Positions 1 through 6,559 of a stretch of DNA of 13,285 nucleotides are shown here, in pieces. Numbering within the stretch: the stretch's first letter is position 1; each line of letters opens with the position of its first letter. The DNA lies in NCBI GenBank assembly GCA_938030835.1, contig CALHID010000076.1:1-13285 (forward strand). Direction: 5' to 3'. The notes beneath the pieces were generated by a model. That model had not been told where the DNA came from and made no database searches. It saw nothing but the letters and a program-made list of their open reading frames with translations. This DNA comes from an uncultured Actinomyces sp. (GTDB lineage: Bacteria > Actinomycetota > Actinomycetes > Actinomycetales > Actinomycetaceae). The translations under genes and the position numbers were made by a program.

Positions 1-647
1 TTGCCATTGTTCAGCGAGTAGTGGACATTCATCTGCGGCATTTCGCAGAGCGCCTCGACAATCGCGTAGCCGATGAGGTGGGTAAATGAAACCTTGCCAC
101 CAACCGTGCGCGCGAGGTGCGCATTGATGACCGATCGGTTCTCAATGAGGATCTTCGCAGCAATCTGGCGTTGAGAAGTTGCTGTTGGGATGGTGAGTGA
201 CTCATCCATGTTGCGAGCCGTTGCGCGAGCAATGCCCTTCAATACATGGAGCTCATCTTAGGTTTCCGCCTGTTCTCACAAAGACGAGGCAACCGGGGAA
301 GTGTGATGAATACGCGCGTAGGGTGACGAGGCCTCGGCGGATTGGGCCGGAGGAGCGGGAGGAAGATCGGAACGGGTCACCGAAACCTCCGGCTGCTCTG
401 TTGCCGGGTTATCCTCGTGAGCGGCCAATGCGGCCTCGGCACTGACGACCGCGGTGGGCTGAGTTGGGAGAGGAGCCTGGCTTCGATGGAGCTGTGCCGG
501 GACGGTATCGCCCTCAAAATAGGCGCGCCAAGACGCATCGACACTGAGTGGATCGGTCAACCACTGCTGACGCATTTGTTGAACCCATTCGTGTGAACGT
601 GGGGAATCCGCCACCGTTACACCATCCTTTTCCCTGAACACGGCCAT
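1..647 (-). pseudogene. kgd: Multifunctional 2-oxoglutarate dehydrogenase/decarboxylase (Kgd/SucA), 5' part, two in-frame stops
   Basis: The intact actinobacterial enzyme is a cytoplasmic TCA-cycle protein that fuses an E1o-type N-terminal segment, a Pro/Ala-rich linker, an E2o succinyltransferase-like domain and a ThDP-dependent E1o domain. Here the ATG at 645-647 opens a 123-residue stretch with the family N-terminus (QQMRQQWLTDPLSVDASWRAYF) and a Pro/Ala linker ending SSPYARIHHTSPVASSL, then TGA at 276-278. Five codons later (EQAET) the same frame meets TAA at 258-260. It then continues without a break into the acyltransferase domain (DELHVLKGIARATARN, then TIPTATS and FTHLIGYAIVEAL), running off the window. 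Both sides of the stops share one frame, so this looks like two nonsense codons rather than one frameshift. The alternative is two polypeptides with an internal restart, such as TTG at 240-242, but no good ribosome site precedes it. Family identity is firm; pseudogene status is inferred. Confidence 0.72.
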
Positions 648-662
648 GTGAGTCTTGACATT

Positions 663-668
663 ATTTTA
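663..668 (-). promoter_or_regulatory. Possible -10 element for kgd
   Basis: On the minus strand TAAAAT (5 of 6 to the sigma-70-type -10 consensus) lies 15 bases before the kgd ATG. This would give a leader of about 8 bases, in keeping with the lack of a Shine-Dalgarno sequence before that ATG. No good -35 hexamer is visible. This is a pattern-only call. Confidence 0.3.
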
Positions 669-705
669 GGCCCTCACGTCCAGAATGCCCTTTCCTACGT
701 GGGCC
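669..705. repeat. Inverted repeat upstream of kgd, possible operator or leader hairpin
   Basis: GGCCCTCACGT (669-679) and ACGTGGGCC (697-705) are inverted copies apart from a 2-base TC bulge, with a 17-base spacer. The repeat directly abuts the possible kgd -10 element and sits in the divergent region between kgd and the CNNM gene. It could be a regulator site or a chance palindrome. A terminator role is unlikely because no gene ends here. Confidence 0.3.
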
Positions 706-822
706 TTTCTCACACTTCGAAGATGGGTGAGTCCAGATAGACTGGAAGAACCATGGATAGTGACAGTTGTTGCCCTGACCAAAGTTTGACGTGTGTTCAC
801 CACCAAATGGTGGGAGGCCAGC

Positions 823-2154
823 GTGCTTCTTGATATCGCAATGCTCCTTTTAGGAGTGATCCTCACCGCGGGTACCTTCATCTTTGTTTCCGCAGAGTTT
901 TCTCTTGTTGCCCTTGATCAGGCCGTCGTTGAAAGTCGTGCAGCTGCGGGTGACGCCCGGGCGCGCCAGGTGGGGCAAGCCATTAAGAACCTCTCGACTC
1001 AACTTTCGGGCTCGCAGGTTGGCATCACCTTAACAACGATTCTCTTGGGGTATACCACCCAATCAGCGCTCGCGGATCTCCTCACCAAGGCTGGCGTCGG
1101 CCTCGGGCTATCCACTGCTATTTCTTCAGCGGTTGGAGTGGGTGTCGCAGCGGTCATCATCAATGTCATGTCCATGGTTTTTGGTGAGCTTGTTCCAAAA
1201 AACTTGGCGCTGGCCCATCCCCTGAAGACTGCAGGGCGTATCGTCCCCTTTAATACCCTCTTCACCGTGATTTTCAAGCCGGTCATTGTTGTCCTGAATT
1301 CCTCCGCGAATGGGATATTGCGTCTTTTGGGAGTAGAGCCCCAAGAAGAGCTTTCATCTGCAAGATCTGCATCAGAATTAGCTGCGATGGTTCGCCACTC
1401 TGCCCAAGAAGGGACATTGGATACCTCGACGGCCTCGCTATTTACGAATTCCATCCGCATCACTGAACTCACCGCCGTGGATGTCATGACCGATCGCGGG
1501 CTTCTTCACACGATTCCTGATGATGCCTATGCCTCTGATGTCGTCCGCGCCGCGCACGAAACCGGACACTCTCGTTTCCCCGTGATTGGCGAGGATCGTG
1601 ACGACATCATCGGTTTTGTCTCATTGCGCAGGGCCGTTGCGGTTCCCTACGAAAAGCGCGATGAGGTTCCGGTCCTTTCATCCTCTCTTTTAGCCGATGC
1701 CCCACGCGTACCTGAGACCTTGGATCTGGCGACCCTTTTGGTTCAATTGCGTGAAGAAGGCTTGCAGATGGCAGTGGTCGTTGATGAATACGGTGGTGTC
1801 TCTGGAATTGTGACCCTTGAAGACGTGGTTGAGGAGATCGTTGGTGATGTCGCCGATGAGCACGATCAGCGTCGCCTAGGTATTCGTCCTCGTCCCGACG
1901 GGTCCTACCTTGTACCGGGGCGTCTGCGTATTGATGAACTCGCGCAGAAGATTAAAATTTTCCTTCCTGACGATGGGCCCTATGACACTCTTGCAGGCCT
2001 GATTATGACTGAGCTCGGAACGATCCCACAGGTTGGAGATCGATGCGAAGTTGCTGGCGTGCGCCTCGAGGTCATTCAGATGATGGGCAGGCGTGTCATG
2101 CAGGTGAGTGTTGTTCCGCCCGTTCACGAGGCCGAAGGCGAGGTGCTCCTGTGA
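823..2154 (+). CDS. CNNM/CorC-family membrane protein with CBS pair (long form)
   Basis: The product is a predicted integral membrane protein of the CNNM/CorC/'hemolysin' family, 443 aa, linked to divalent cation (Mg2+) transport or homeostasis; the exact substrate is not shown. Domains in order: a DUF21/CNNM transmembrane domain at about 1-185 (N-terminal helix with SAEFSLVALD, QVGITLTTILLGY, FGELVPKNLAL near 120-130), a CBS pair at about 216-345 (second CBS with DEYGGVSGIVTLEDVVEEIVGD split around 321-342), and a C-terminal CorC_HlyC domain at about 355-433. I chose GTG at 823 because GGAGG lies 5 bases upstream; the longer frame from 793 has no ribosome site. Its stop overlaps the next start by 4 bases (GTGA), so the two are translationally coupled. 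This long/short pair matches the known Rv1842c/Rv1841c arrangement of mycobacteria. Confidence 0.9.
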   Translation: MLLDIAMLLLGVILTAGTFIFVSAEFSLVALDQAVVESRAAAGDARARQVGQAIKNLSTQLSGSQVGITLTTILLGYTTQSALADLLTKAGVGLGLSTAISSAVGVGVAAVIINVMSMVFGELVPKNLALAHPLKTAGRIVPFNTLFTVIFKPVIVVLNSSANGILRLLGVEPQEELSSARSASELAAMVRHSAQEGTLDTSTASLFTNSIRITELTAVDVMTDRGLLHTIPDDAYASDVVRAAHETGHSRFPVIGEDRDDIIGFVSLRRAVAVPYEKRDEVPVLSSSLLADAPRVPETLDLATLLVQLREEGLQMAVVVDEYGGVSGIVTLEDVVEEIVGDVADEHDQRRLGIRPRPDGSYLVPGRLRIDELAQKIKIFLPDDGPYDTLAGLIMTELGTIPQVGDRCEVAGVRLEVIQMMGRRVMQVSVVPPVHEAEGEVLL

Positions 2155-3215
2155 ATAGCACCCTTGCTTTGGTCCTGACCGTTCTTTTGCTTGCGATGAA
2201 TGCCTTTTTCGTCGCGGGAGAGTTCGCGACGACCTCCTCTAGGCGCTCCCAGATCGAGCCTTTGGTGGAAGAGGGTGTCCGAGGATCGCGTTATGCACTC
2301 TTTGCCTTAGAGCACGTGTCCTTGATGCTGGCGATCTGTCAGTTGGGCGTGACCGTAGCTTCAACCTCATTGGGTGTGGTTGCTGAACCAACTTTTGCTG
2401 CAATGATTGAGGGACCGATGGAAAAATGGGGGCTGCCGCATTCGTGGGTACACGTCGTCGGCTTCACCTTTTCTTTGGTCTTGGTGCTGTTCCTCCATGT
2501 CGTTTTCGGTGAAATGGTTCCAAAGAACCTCTCAATTGCGAATCCACAGCGTCTTCTTCTTGTGCTTGCGCCGATTTTGGTCAATATCGGTCATGTCATT
2601 CGCCCGATCATTCACGCTATGGATCACCTGGCCAACTGGTTCTTACGCGCAGCGGGAGTCGAACCAAAGTCAGAGATTTCCGCGACCTTCACTATCGAAG
2701 AGATGGCGACCATTGTTGAGCATTCTCAGCAAGAAGGAATGATTGATGATGATCTGGGCTTGCTCTCTGGAACCCTAGAGTTTTCTACTGAGAACGCCTC
2801 TGATGTCATGGTTCCACTGAGCGAATTGGTGATTCTGAGTGCTGAGTGCACTCCCGAGGACGTTGAGAAGGAAGTCGCGCGTACCGGTTTCTCGCGATTC
2901 CCGGTTGCCGATGACTCCGGAGCGCTCAGTGGATACATTCACCTCAAGGATGTCTTGTATGCCGAGGGCGCCGAGAGATTCGAACCTGTCACTTCATGGA
3001 GAATTCGCAAGATGGAAGCGGTCTCTATGGAAGCAGAGGTCGAAGATGCTCTGCGCCATATGCAGCGCGCTGGCGCCCATCTCGCAGAGGTCATTGGCAA
3101 GGACGGAAACGTTCAAGGAGTGCTCTTCCTTGAAGATATTCTTGAGCGTCTTGTCGGAGAGGTCCGCGATGCACTCCAACGCGATTCGCTTCCGGGGGCT
3201 CATCGCCAAGCATGA
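2151..3215 (+). CDS. CNNM/CBS-domain membrane protein (short form, lacks CorC_HlyC domain)
   Basis: This is the second CNNM-family protein, 354 aa and shorter than its neighbour. It has a DUF21 membrane domain at about 1-185 (VAGEFATTSSRRSQ near 21-34, LAICQLGVTVASTSLG, FGEMVPKNLSIA near 119-130) and a CBS pair at about 215-345. The protein ends soon after the second CBS domain, so the CorC_HlyC domain present in the upstream partner is absent. The second CBS is also less canonical (AEVIGKDGNVQGVLFLEDIL where the partner has the DEYGGVSG form). The GTG start at 2151 is set by GAGGTG just upstream and by the 4-base overlap with the preceding stop. The family is dimeric, so the two may form a heteromer, which is inference. 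Confidence 0.9.
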   Translation: MNSTLALVLTVLLLAMNAFFVAGEFATTSSRRSQIEPLVEEGVRGSRYALFALEHVSLMLAICQLGVTVASTSLGVVAEPTFAAMIEGPMEKWGLPHSWVHVVGFTFSLVLVLFLHVVFGEMVPKNLSIANPQRLLLVLAPILVNIGHVIRPIIHAMDHLANWFLRAAGVEPKSEISATFTIEEMATIVEHSQQEGMIDDDLGLLSGTLEFSTENASDVMVPLSELVILSAECTPEDVEKEVARTGFSRFPVADDSGALSGYIHLKDVLYAEGAERFEPVTSWRIRKMEAVSMEAEVEDALRHMQRAGAHLAEVIGKDGNVQGVLFLEDILERLVGEVRDALQRDSLPGAHRQA

Positions 3216-3271
3216 GCGCTAGGACACAAGTACCTGCGTGAGCGAAAAATATTTGGGATGATTAAAAAGTT

Positions 3272-4138
3272 ATGACGACACCAGCACCGAACTTACCCAC
3301 GCGACGCCAGCGCGCTCACGAGCGCGCACAGCGTGCGCAGGTTGATGCTGCCCAGGTTCTTCCCGCTGAAACTCTGGGACGAAAGCGCGGTAGAGCTGGT
3401 CGCCTTCTTGTGCGTTCCAGTGTCCTTCTTGCTTTAGGAGCAATGACCATCGCGGTTCCGCTCAGTGGTTTTCTTCGTCCCGACGTTTCAATTTCTATTC
3501 CTTCACGTCAGTTCGGCGCAGCAATTGGTTCACAGTCGTGGGCCTCTGATTCTCAAGCCGTCTCGCTTTCTTCCGGCCTCAACGCGCAGGTTGATGCTGC
3601 CTCGCGATCGCGGGTACGTTCGCCGCTCATGGTGCAGTGTGTCGGCGATGGGGGCGGTGCGGCTGATGGTACGCGCACTTTGACGAAGGCGGATACGATC
3701 TACTGGCCTCTTCAAGAGGGCACCTACCAAATCACCTCGCCTTTCTCGATGCGAATTTCACCCGTCTCGGGAACCATGCTCATGCATGAAGGCGTCGATA
3801 TGGCCGCCCCGCTGGGGACTCCAATTCATGCGGTATTTGCTGGACAGGTGACGGAGGTTTCTGAGAATTCTCGTTCTGGAGCTCTTGTGACGATTCGTCA
3901 CACCGCCAGTGATGGAAGCGTGTTCTATTCTGCTTACCTTCATCAGTACATGAAGGATATTAAAGTCAAGGTTGGTCAACAGGTTTCAGCTGGAGAACAA
4001 ATTGGAGCCGTTGGATCGAATGGCTGGTCTACTGGACCTCACCTTCACTTTGAGATTCATAATTCTTCGGACCAACCGGTTGATCCGGAGGTATGGATGG
4101 CGGACCATAAAGCGGTCCACATCGGTAAGGAGTGCTAA
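3272..4138 (+). CDS. Membrane-anchored M23 (LytM-type) metallopeptidase
   Basis: The product is a predicted cell-wall endopeptidase or LytM-type regulator, 288 aa. A basic cytoplasmic N-terminus (1-46) leads into one transmembrane segment at about 47-68, so the rest should be extracytoplasmic. A low-complexity stalk follows, then an M23 domain at about 148-275. The zinc-site motifs are complete: HxxxD (H172, D176), a YLH His at 224, and HxH at H257/H259 in GPHLHFEI, so it is likely active rather than a degenerate LytM. Two cysteines (C123 and C288, the last residue) could pair in a disulfide. The ATG at 3272 has only a weak AAAAAG ribosome site. It begins 56 bp after the CNNM pair and ends 2 bp before the phosphodiesterase start, implying cotranscription with the latter. 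Confidence 0.88.
   Translation: MTTPAPNLPTRRQRAHERAQRAQVDAAQVLPAETLGRKRGRAGRLLVRSSVLLALGAMTIAVPLSGFLRPDVSISIPSRQFGAAIGSQSWASDSQAVSLSSGLNAQVDAASRSRVRSPLMVQCVGDGGGAADGTRTLTKADTIYWPLQEGTYQITSPFSMRISPVSGTMLMHEGVDMAAPLGTPIHAVFAGQVTEVSENSRSGALVTIRHTASDGSVFYSAYLHQYMKDIKVKVGQQVSAGEQIGAVGSNGWSTGPHLHFEIHNSSDQPVDPEVWMADHKAVHIGKEC
3335..3352 (+). repeat. 18-bp exact direct repeat, copy 1 (inside M23 gene)
   Basis: GCGCAGGTTGATGCTGCC occurs here and again at 3584-3601, 249 bp apart and therefore in the same reading frame. Each copy encodes AQVDAA. This copy lies in the cytoplasmic tail of the M23 protein. Confidence 0.75.
3584..3601 (+). repeat. 18-bp exact direct repeat, copy 2 (inside M23 gene)
   Basis: This is the second exact copy of the sequence at 3335-3352, again encoding AQVDAA. 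It lies in the stalk between the transmembrane segment and the M23 domain. Confidence 0.75.
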
Positions 4139-4140
4139 GC

Positions 4141-4932
4141 ATGTATCGGGTTGTGGGCGACGGGCCGATTATTCTTGCGCATCGAGGCGGGGGAGCAGAA
4201 GGACCTGAGAACACTCCAGAAGCTTTTGAGGCGCTACGTAATATTCAGGTCTACCACGTTGAAACTGACGCGCATTTAAGCGCCGATGGTCAGGTTGTTC
4301 TGAACCATGATCCCGAGGTCGATCGCACGTATCCAGCAAGCGGAAAAATCCGTGAAATGACCTGGGGTGAGCTGCGCGAATTGCGCGGTGTTGACGGTGG
4401 GCGAATGATCCGCTTGGCCGAGGCCTTGGATGAGTTCCCCGACATGTATTTCAATATCGACGCAAAGAGCGAGGAAGTTGCGCTTCCTTTGCTTGAAGTG
4501 ATTCACGAACATGATGCGCTTGGACGTGTCTTAGTCGCTTCCTTTGATGAATCGCGGCTGCGTCGCCTGCGTCGTTTGGAGCCGGGTCTGGTCACATCTG
4601 TGGGCGTTGGTGCGGTTACTCGTCTTGTTGCGGCTTCACAGCTCGCTCAGCCGGCCAGACGTCTTCTTGTCCCGGGTCCTCTTGAAGGGGTATGGGCGGT
4701 TCAAGTCCCTGAGAAGATGGGGGCGATCCGAGTCGTCGATCGCCGCTTTGTCGCCACTGCACACGCCTTGGGCTGTGCCGTGCACGTCTGGACCGTCAAC
4801 GAGGAAGAACAGATGCATCGGCTGTTGGATCTTGGCGTTGATGGAATCATCACGGACTATCCAACAAAGGCTCGCAAGGTTCTTGAAGAACGAGGCCAGT
4901 GGTATCCGATTGCACCGGCAAATGCCGAATAG
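4141..4932 (+). CDS. Glycerophosphodiester phosphodiesterase (GDPD family)
   Basis: The enzyme hydrolyses glycerophosphodiesters (deacylated phospholipids) to sn-glycerol 3-phosphate and an alcohol. At 263 aa with no signal peptide or membrane segment, it should be cytoplasmic. It carries the family motifs: HRGGG at 14-18 and PENT at 22-25, the metal-site pair ETD at 41-43 (E41, D43), catalytic-type H56 in NHDP, NIDAKS near 105-110, and C-terminal VWTVN near 216-220 with DGIITDYP near 234-241. I chose ATG at 4141 because AAGGAG (4127-4132) lies 8 bases upstream, overlapping the end of the M23 gene; the in-frame GTG at 4132 lacks such a site. The 2-bp gap to the M23 stop suggests one transcript. 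A long hairpin follows. Confidence 0.92.
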   Translation: MYRVVGDGPIILAHRGGGAEGPENTPEAFEALRNIQVYHVETDAHLSADGQVVLNHDPEVDRTYPASGKIREMTWGELRELRGVDGGRMIRLAEALDEFPDMYFNIDAKSEEVALPLLEVIHEHDALGRVLVASFDESRLRRLRRLEPGLVTSVGVGAVTRLVAASQLAQPARRLLVPGPLEGVWAVQVPEKMGAIRVVDRRFVATAHALGCAVHVWTVNEEEQMHRLLDLGVDGIITDYPTKARKVLEERGQWYPIAPANAE

Positions 4933-4951
4933 ATCCCGGTAGAGAAGCATA

Positions 4952-4990
4952 AAGTTTGTGGGAGGCACCTCAGGTGCCTCCCACAAACTT
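4952..4990. terminator. Perfect 19-bp inverted repeat, bidirectional terminator
   Basis: AAGTTTGTGGGAGGCACCT (4952-4970) is followed, after a single C, by its exact reverse complement (4972-4990). It folds as a long GC-rich hairpin with a small CTCAG-type loop. It sits between the convergent phosphodiesterase and antiporter genes, so it probably ends both transcripts. There is no strong T-run, although the A/T-rich ends of the stem supply short A and T tracts. Confidence 0.85.
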
Positions 4991-5016
4991 ATCTATGACG
5001 GTGTTGCCTAAACCGA

Positions 5017-6432
5017 TTAGGCATCAATGCCCTGGGTGCGGGTTGCCAATTCGATGGTGCGAGCGCGTGCGATTCGCCAGAATGAAATCCCCACCAATAC
5101 GACGGCCACTGCGATACCTGCGATGCGGACCCAGCCACTGCCAATGAAGATCATTGCCATCGCCGCGAGCTCGGGAACAAGCAACATGAATGAATCCACA
5201 ATGTAGCGACCGAAACTGGGCATTTCGACGCCGTCGGCTTCGGCCACGGACTTGACCATGAAGTTCGGACCATTGCCAATGTACGTGATAGCGCCGCATA
5301 AAACTGCGCCCAAGGAGATCGGGATCAGATAGGCCTCGGGAACTCCGGCAATGAGCGTTCCATCCCCGCCCAAGGTCTTTGCCATTCCAAAGAAGGTCAT
5401 GTAGGTCGGAGCATTGTCCAAGACCGAGGACAAAGACCCGGTGAAGACGAAGAAAGTTCCGCGGTTGAGGGGAAGAGAAGGGGCAACTTCTTCAAGGACG
5501 CGCAATGCGGGTGCCATAGTTGCAAAGATCCCGATGAAGAGCGCAGCAACTTCGGCAATGGGGGACCACTGGAAGGAGTTTTCTTCGTAGCGGACCTTCT
5601 TATTGCCGATGGTCAGTGAGAGTCCGGCGGCAATAAGCATGACGATTTCGCGCCACGGGACCAACTCGGTGCCATGCGCATGACCTTCGATGATGGCCTC
5701 GGCATCCCACGAGGGAAGGAAAGCAACGGAGCAGATGATTGCTGCGAAGAACAGAAGGTTAATTGCACCGTGTAGGCGCAGCGGTTCGATGTCTTCGTTG
5801 TCCTCTTCGATAGCCAGCTTGGGCTCCGACGCATAGTACAAGCGATCAAGCGAATAGTAAGAGAGGAGAAGGATTCCAAGGACGAATGCCCATTCCTTCC
5901 ACAGGTTCAGCGTCCACGTGAAGGGAACGCCATTGAGGAAACCAAGGAAGAGCGGCGGGTCACCGAGCGGAGTGAGTAAGCCGCCGCAGTTAGCGACGAT
6001 GAAGATCGTGAAGAGAACGGTGTGGACCTTATTGACGCGCTCGCGGTTGGTGGCGAGCAGGGGGCGGATCAACAGCATTGCTGCGCCAGTTGTCCCAATG
6101 AAGGATGCCAGGACACCACCAATTGCCAAGAAGATTGTGTTGTTTCGCGGGGTTGCTCGAATATCGCCGGCGAGGTGAATACCACCCGAGACCACGTAGA
6201 GCGAGAACAGCAAGCAGATGAATTGGAAGTATTCAATCCCCGTATCAATCAGCGGGCTGCTTCCAGCCTTCCAGAACATCCACAGCGTCGTCGGGACTGC
6301 CAAAATCAGCGCGACGGTGAGCTGCGAGGAATTACGCTCCCACCAGTGTGAGGTGGCAGGAATAAGTGGCAAAACCGCGATAGATGCGAGCATTGCGACA
6401 AAGGGAAGTAGAGACCACAACGGGTATTCCAC
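5017..6432 (-). CDS. Putative sodium:proton antiporter (CitMHS_2/NhaD-like, ion transporter superfamily)
   Basis: This is a polytopic inner-membrane transporter of 471 aa. It belongs to a family usually labelled sodium:proton antiporter or putative citrate transporter (CitMHS_2). Supporting motifs are FIGTTGAAMLLIRPLL near 111-126, CGGLLTPLGDPPLFLGFL near 149-166, SLSSVLDNAPTYMTFF near 333-348 and YIGNGPNFMVKS near 384-395; the last three are inverted-repeat-style reentrant or unwound segments typical of the ion transporter superfamily. A charged cytoplasmic loop (EEDNEDIE near 209-216) divides the protein. I chose GTG at 6430-6432 because AGGAG lies 5 bases upstream. The in-frame ATG at 6475-6477 would add 15 polar residues and has no ribosome site. 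The transported ion cannot be read from sequence. It converges on the 4952-4990 hairpin and diverges from the TauE-type gene. Confidence 0.85.
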   Translation of the reverse strand: MEYPLWSLLPFVAMLASIAVLPLIPATSHWWERNSSQLTVALILAVPTTLWMFWKAGSSPLIDTGIEYFQFICLLFSLYVVSGGIHLAGDIRATPRNNTIFLAIGGVLASFIGTTGAAMLLIRPLLATNRERVNKVHTVLFTIFIVANCGGLLTPLGDPPLFLGFLNGVPFTWTLNLWKEWAFVLGILLLSYYSLDRLYYASEPKLAIEEDNEDIEPLRLHGAINLLFFAAIICSVAFLPSWDAEAIIEGHAHGTELVPWREIVMLIAAGLSLTIGNKKVRYEENSFQWSPIAEVAALFIGIFATMAPALRVLEEVAPSLPLNRGTFFVFTGSLSSVLDNAPTYMTFFGMAKTLGGDGTLIAGVPEAYLIPISLGAVLCGAITYIGNGPNFMVKSVAEADGVEMPSFGRYIVDSFMLLVPELAAMAMIFIGSGWVRIAGIAVAVVLVGISFWRIARARTIELATRTQGIDA

Positions 6433-6532
6433 AAGAACTCCTTGACGGTGAATCTGGTTGGCAATCGCCTCATTCATCCTAGGCTATGGCGCTGCACGGG
6501 GCATCGATATCTTCCTATGCGATCGGCACGCC

Positions 6533-6538
6533 TATGAT
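6533..6538 (+). promoter_or_regulatory. Possible -10 element for TauE-type permease
   Basis: TATGAT (5 of 6 to TATAAT) lies 12 bases before an AGGAGG ribosome site and 21 bases before the ATG at 6560. No clear -35 hexamer is present at the expected spacing. Confidence 0.3.
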
Positions 6539-6559
6539 GGAATTTGTCTAGGAGGTTCA

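Noticed and set aside
276..278. TGA in kgd as a selenocysteine or read-through codon
   Set aside because: A second, different stop (TAA) follows five codons later, and there is no reason for selenocysteine in a Pro/Ala linker.
255..330. Pair of compensating frameshifts in kgd instead of nonsense codons
   Set aside because: The two other frames across this interval give unnatural, Cys- and Arg-rich or stop-ended peptides, while the main frame reads naturally up to each stop and after.
655..660. TTGACA as a -35 for a plus-strand promoter of the CNNM genes
   Set aside because: No -10-like hexamer lies 16-18 bases downstream, and it is over 160 bases from the start codon.
999..1487. 162-codon open frame antisense to the first CNNM gene
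   Set aside because: It is a shadow of the CNNM coding frame; composition is unlike a real protein and there is no start signal.
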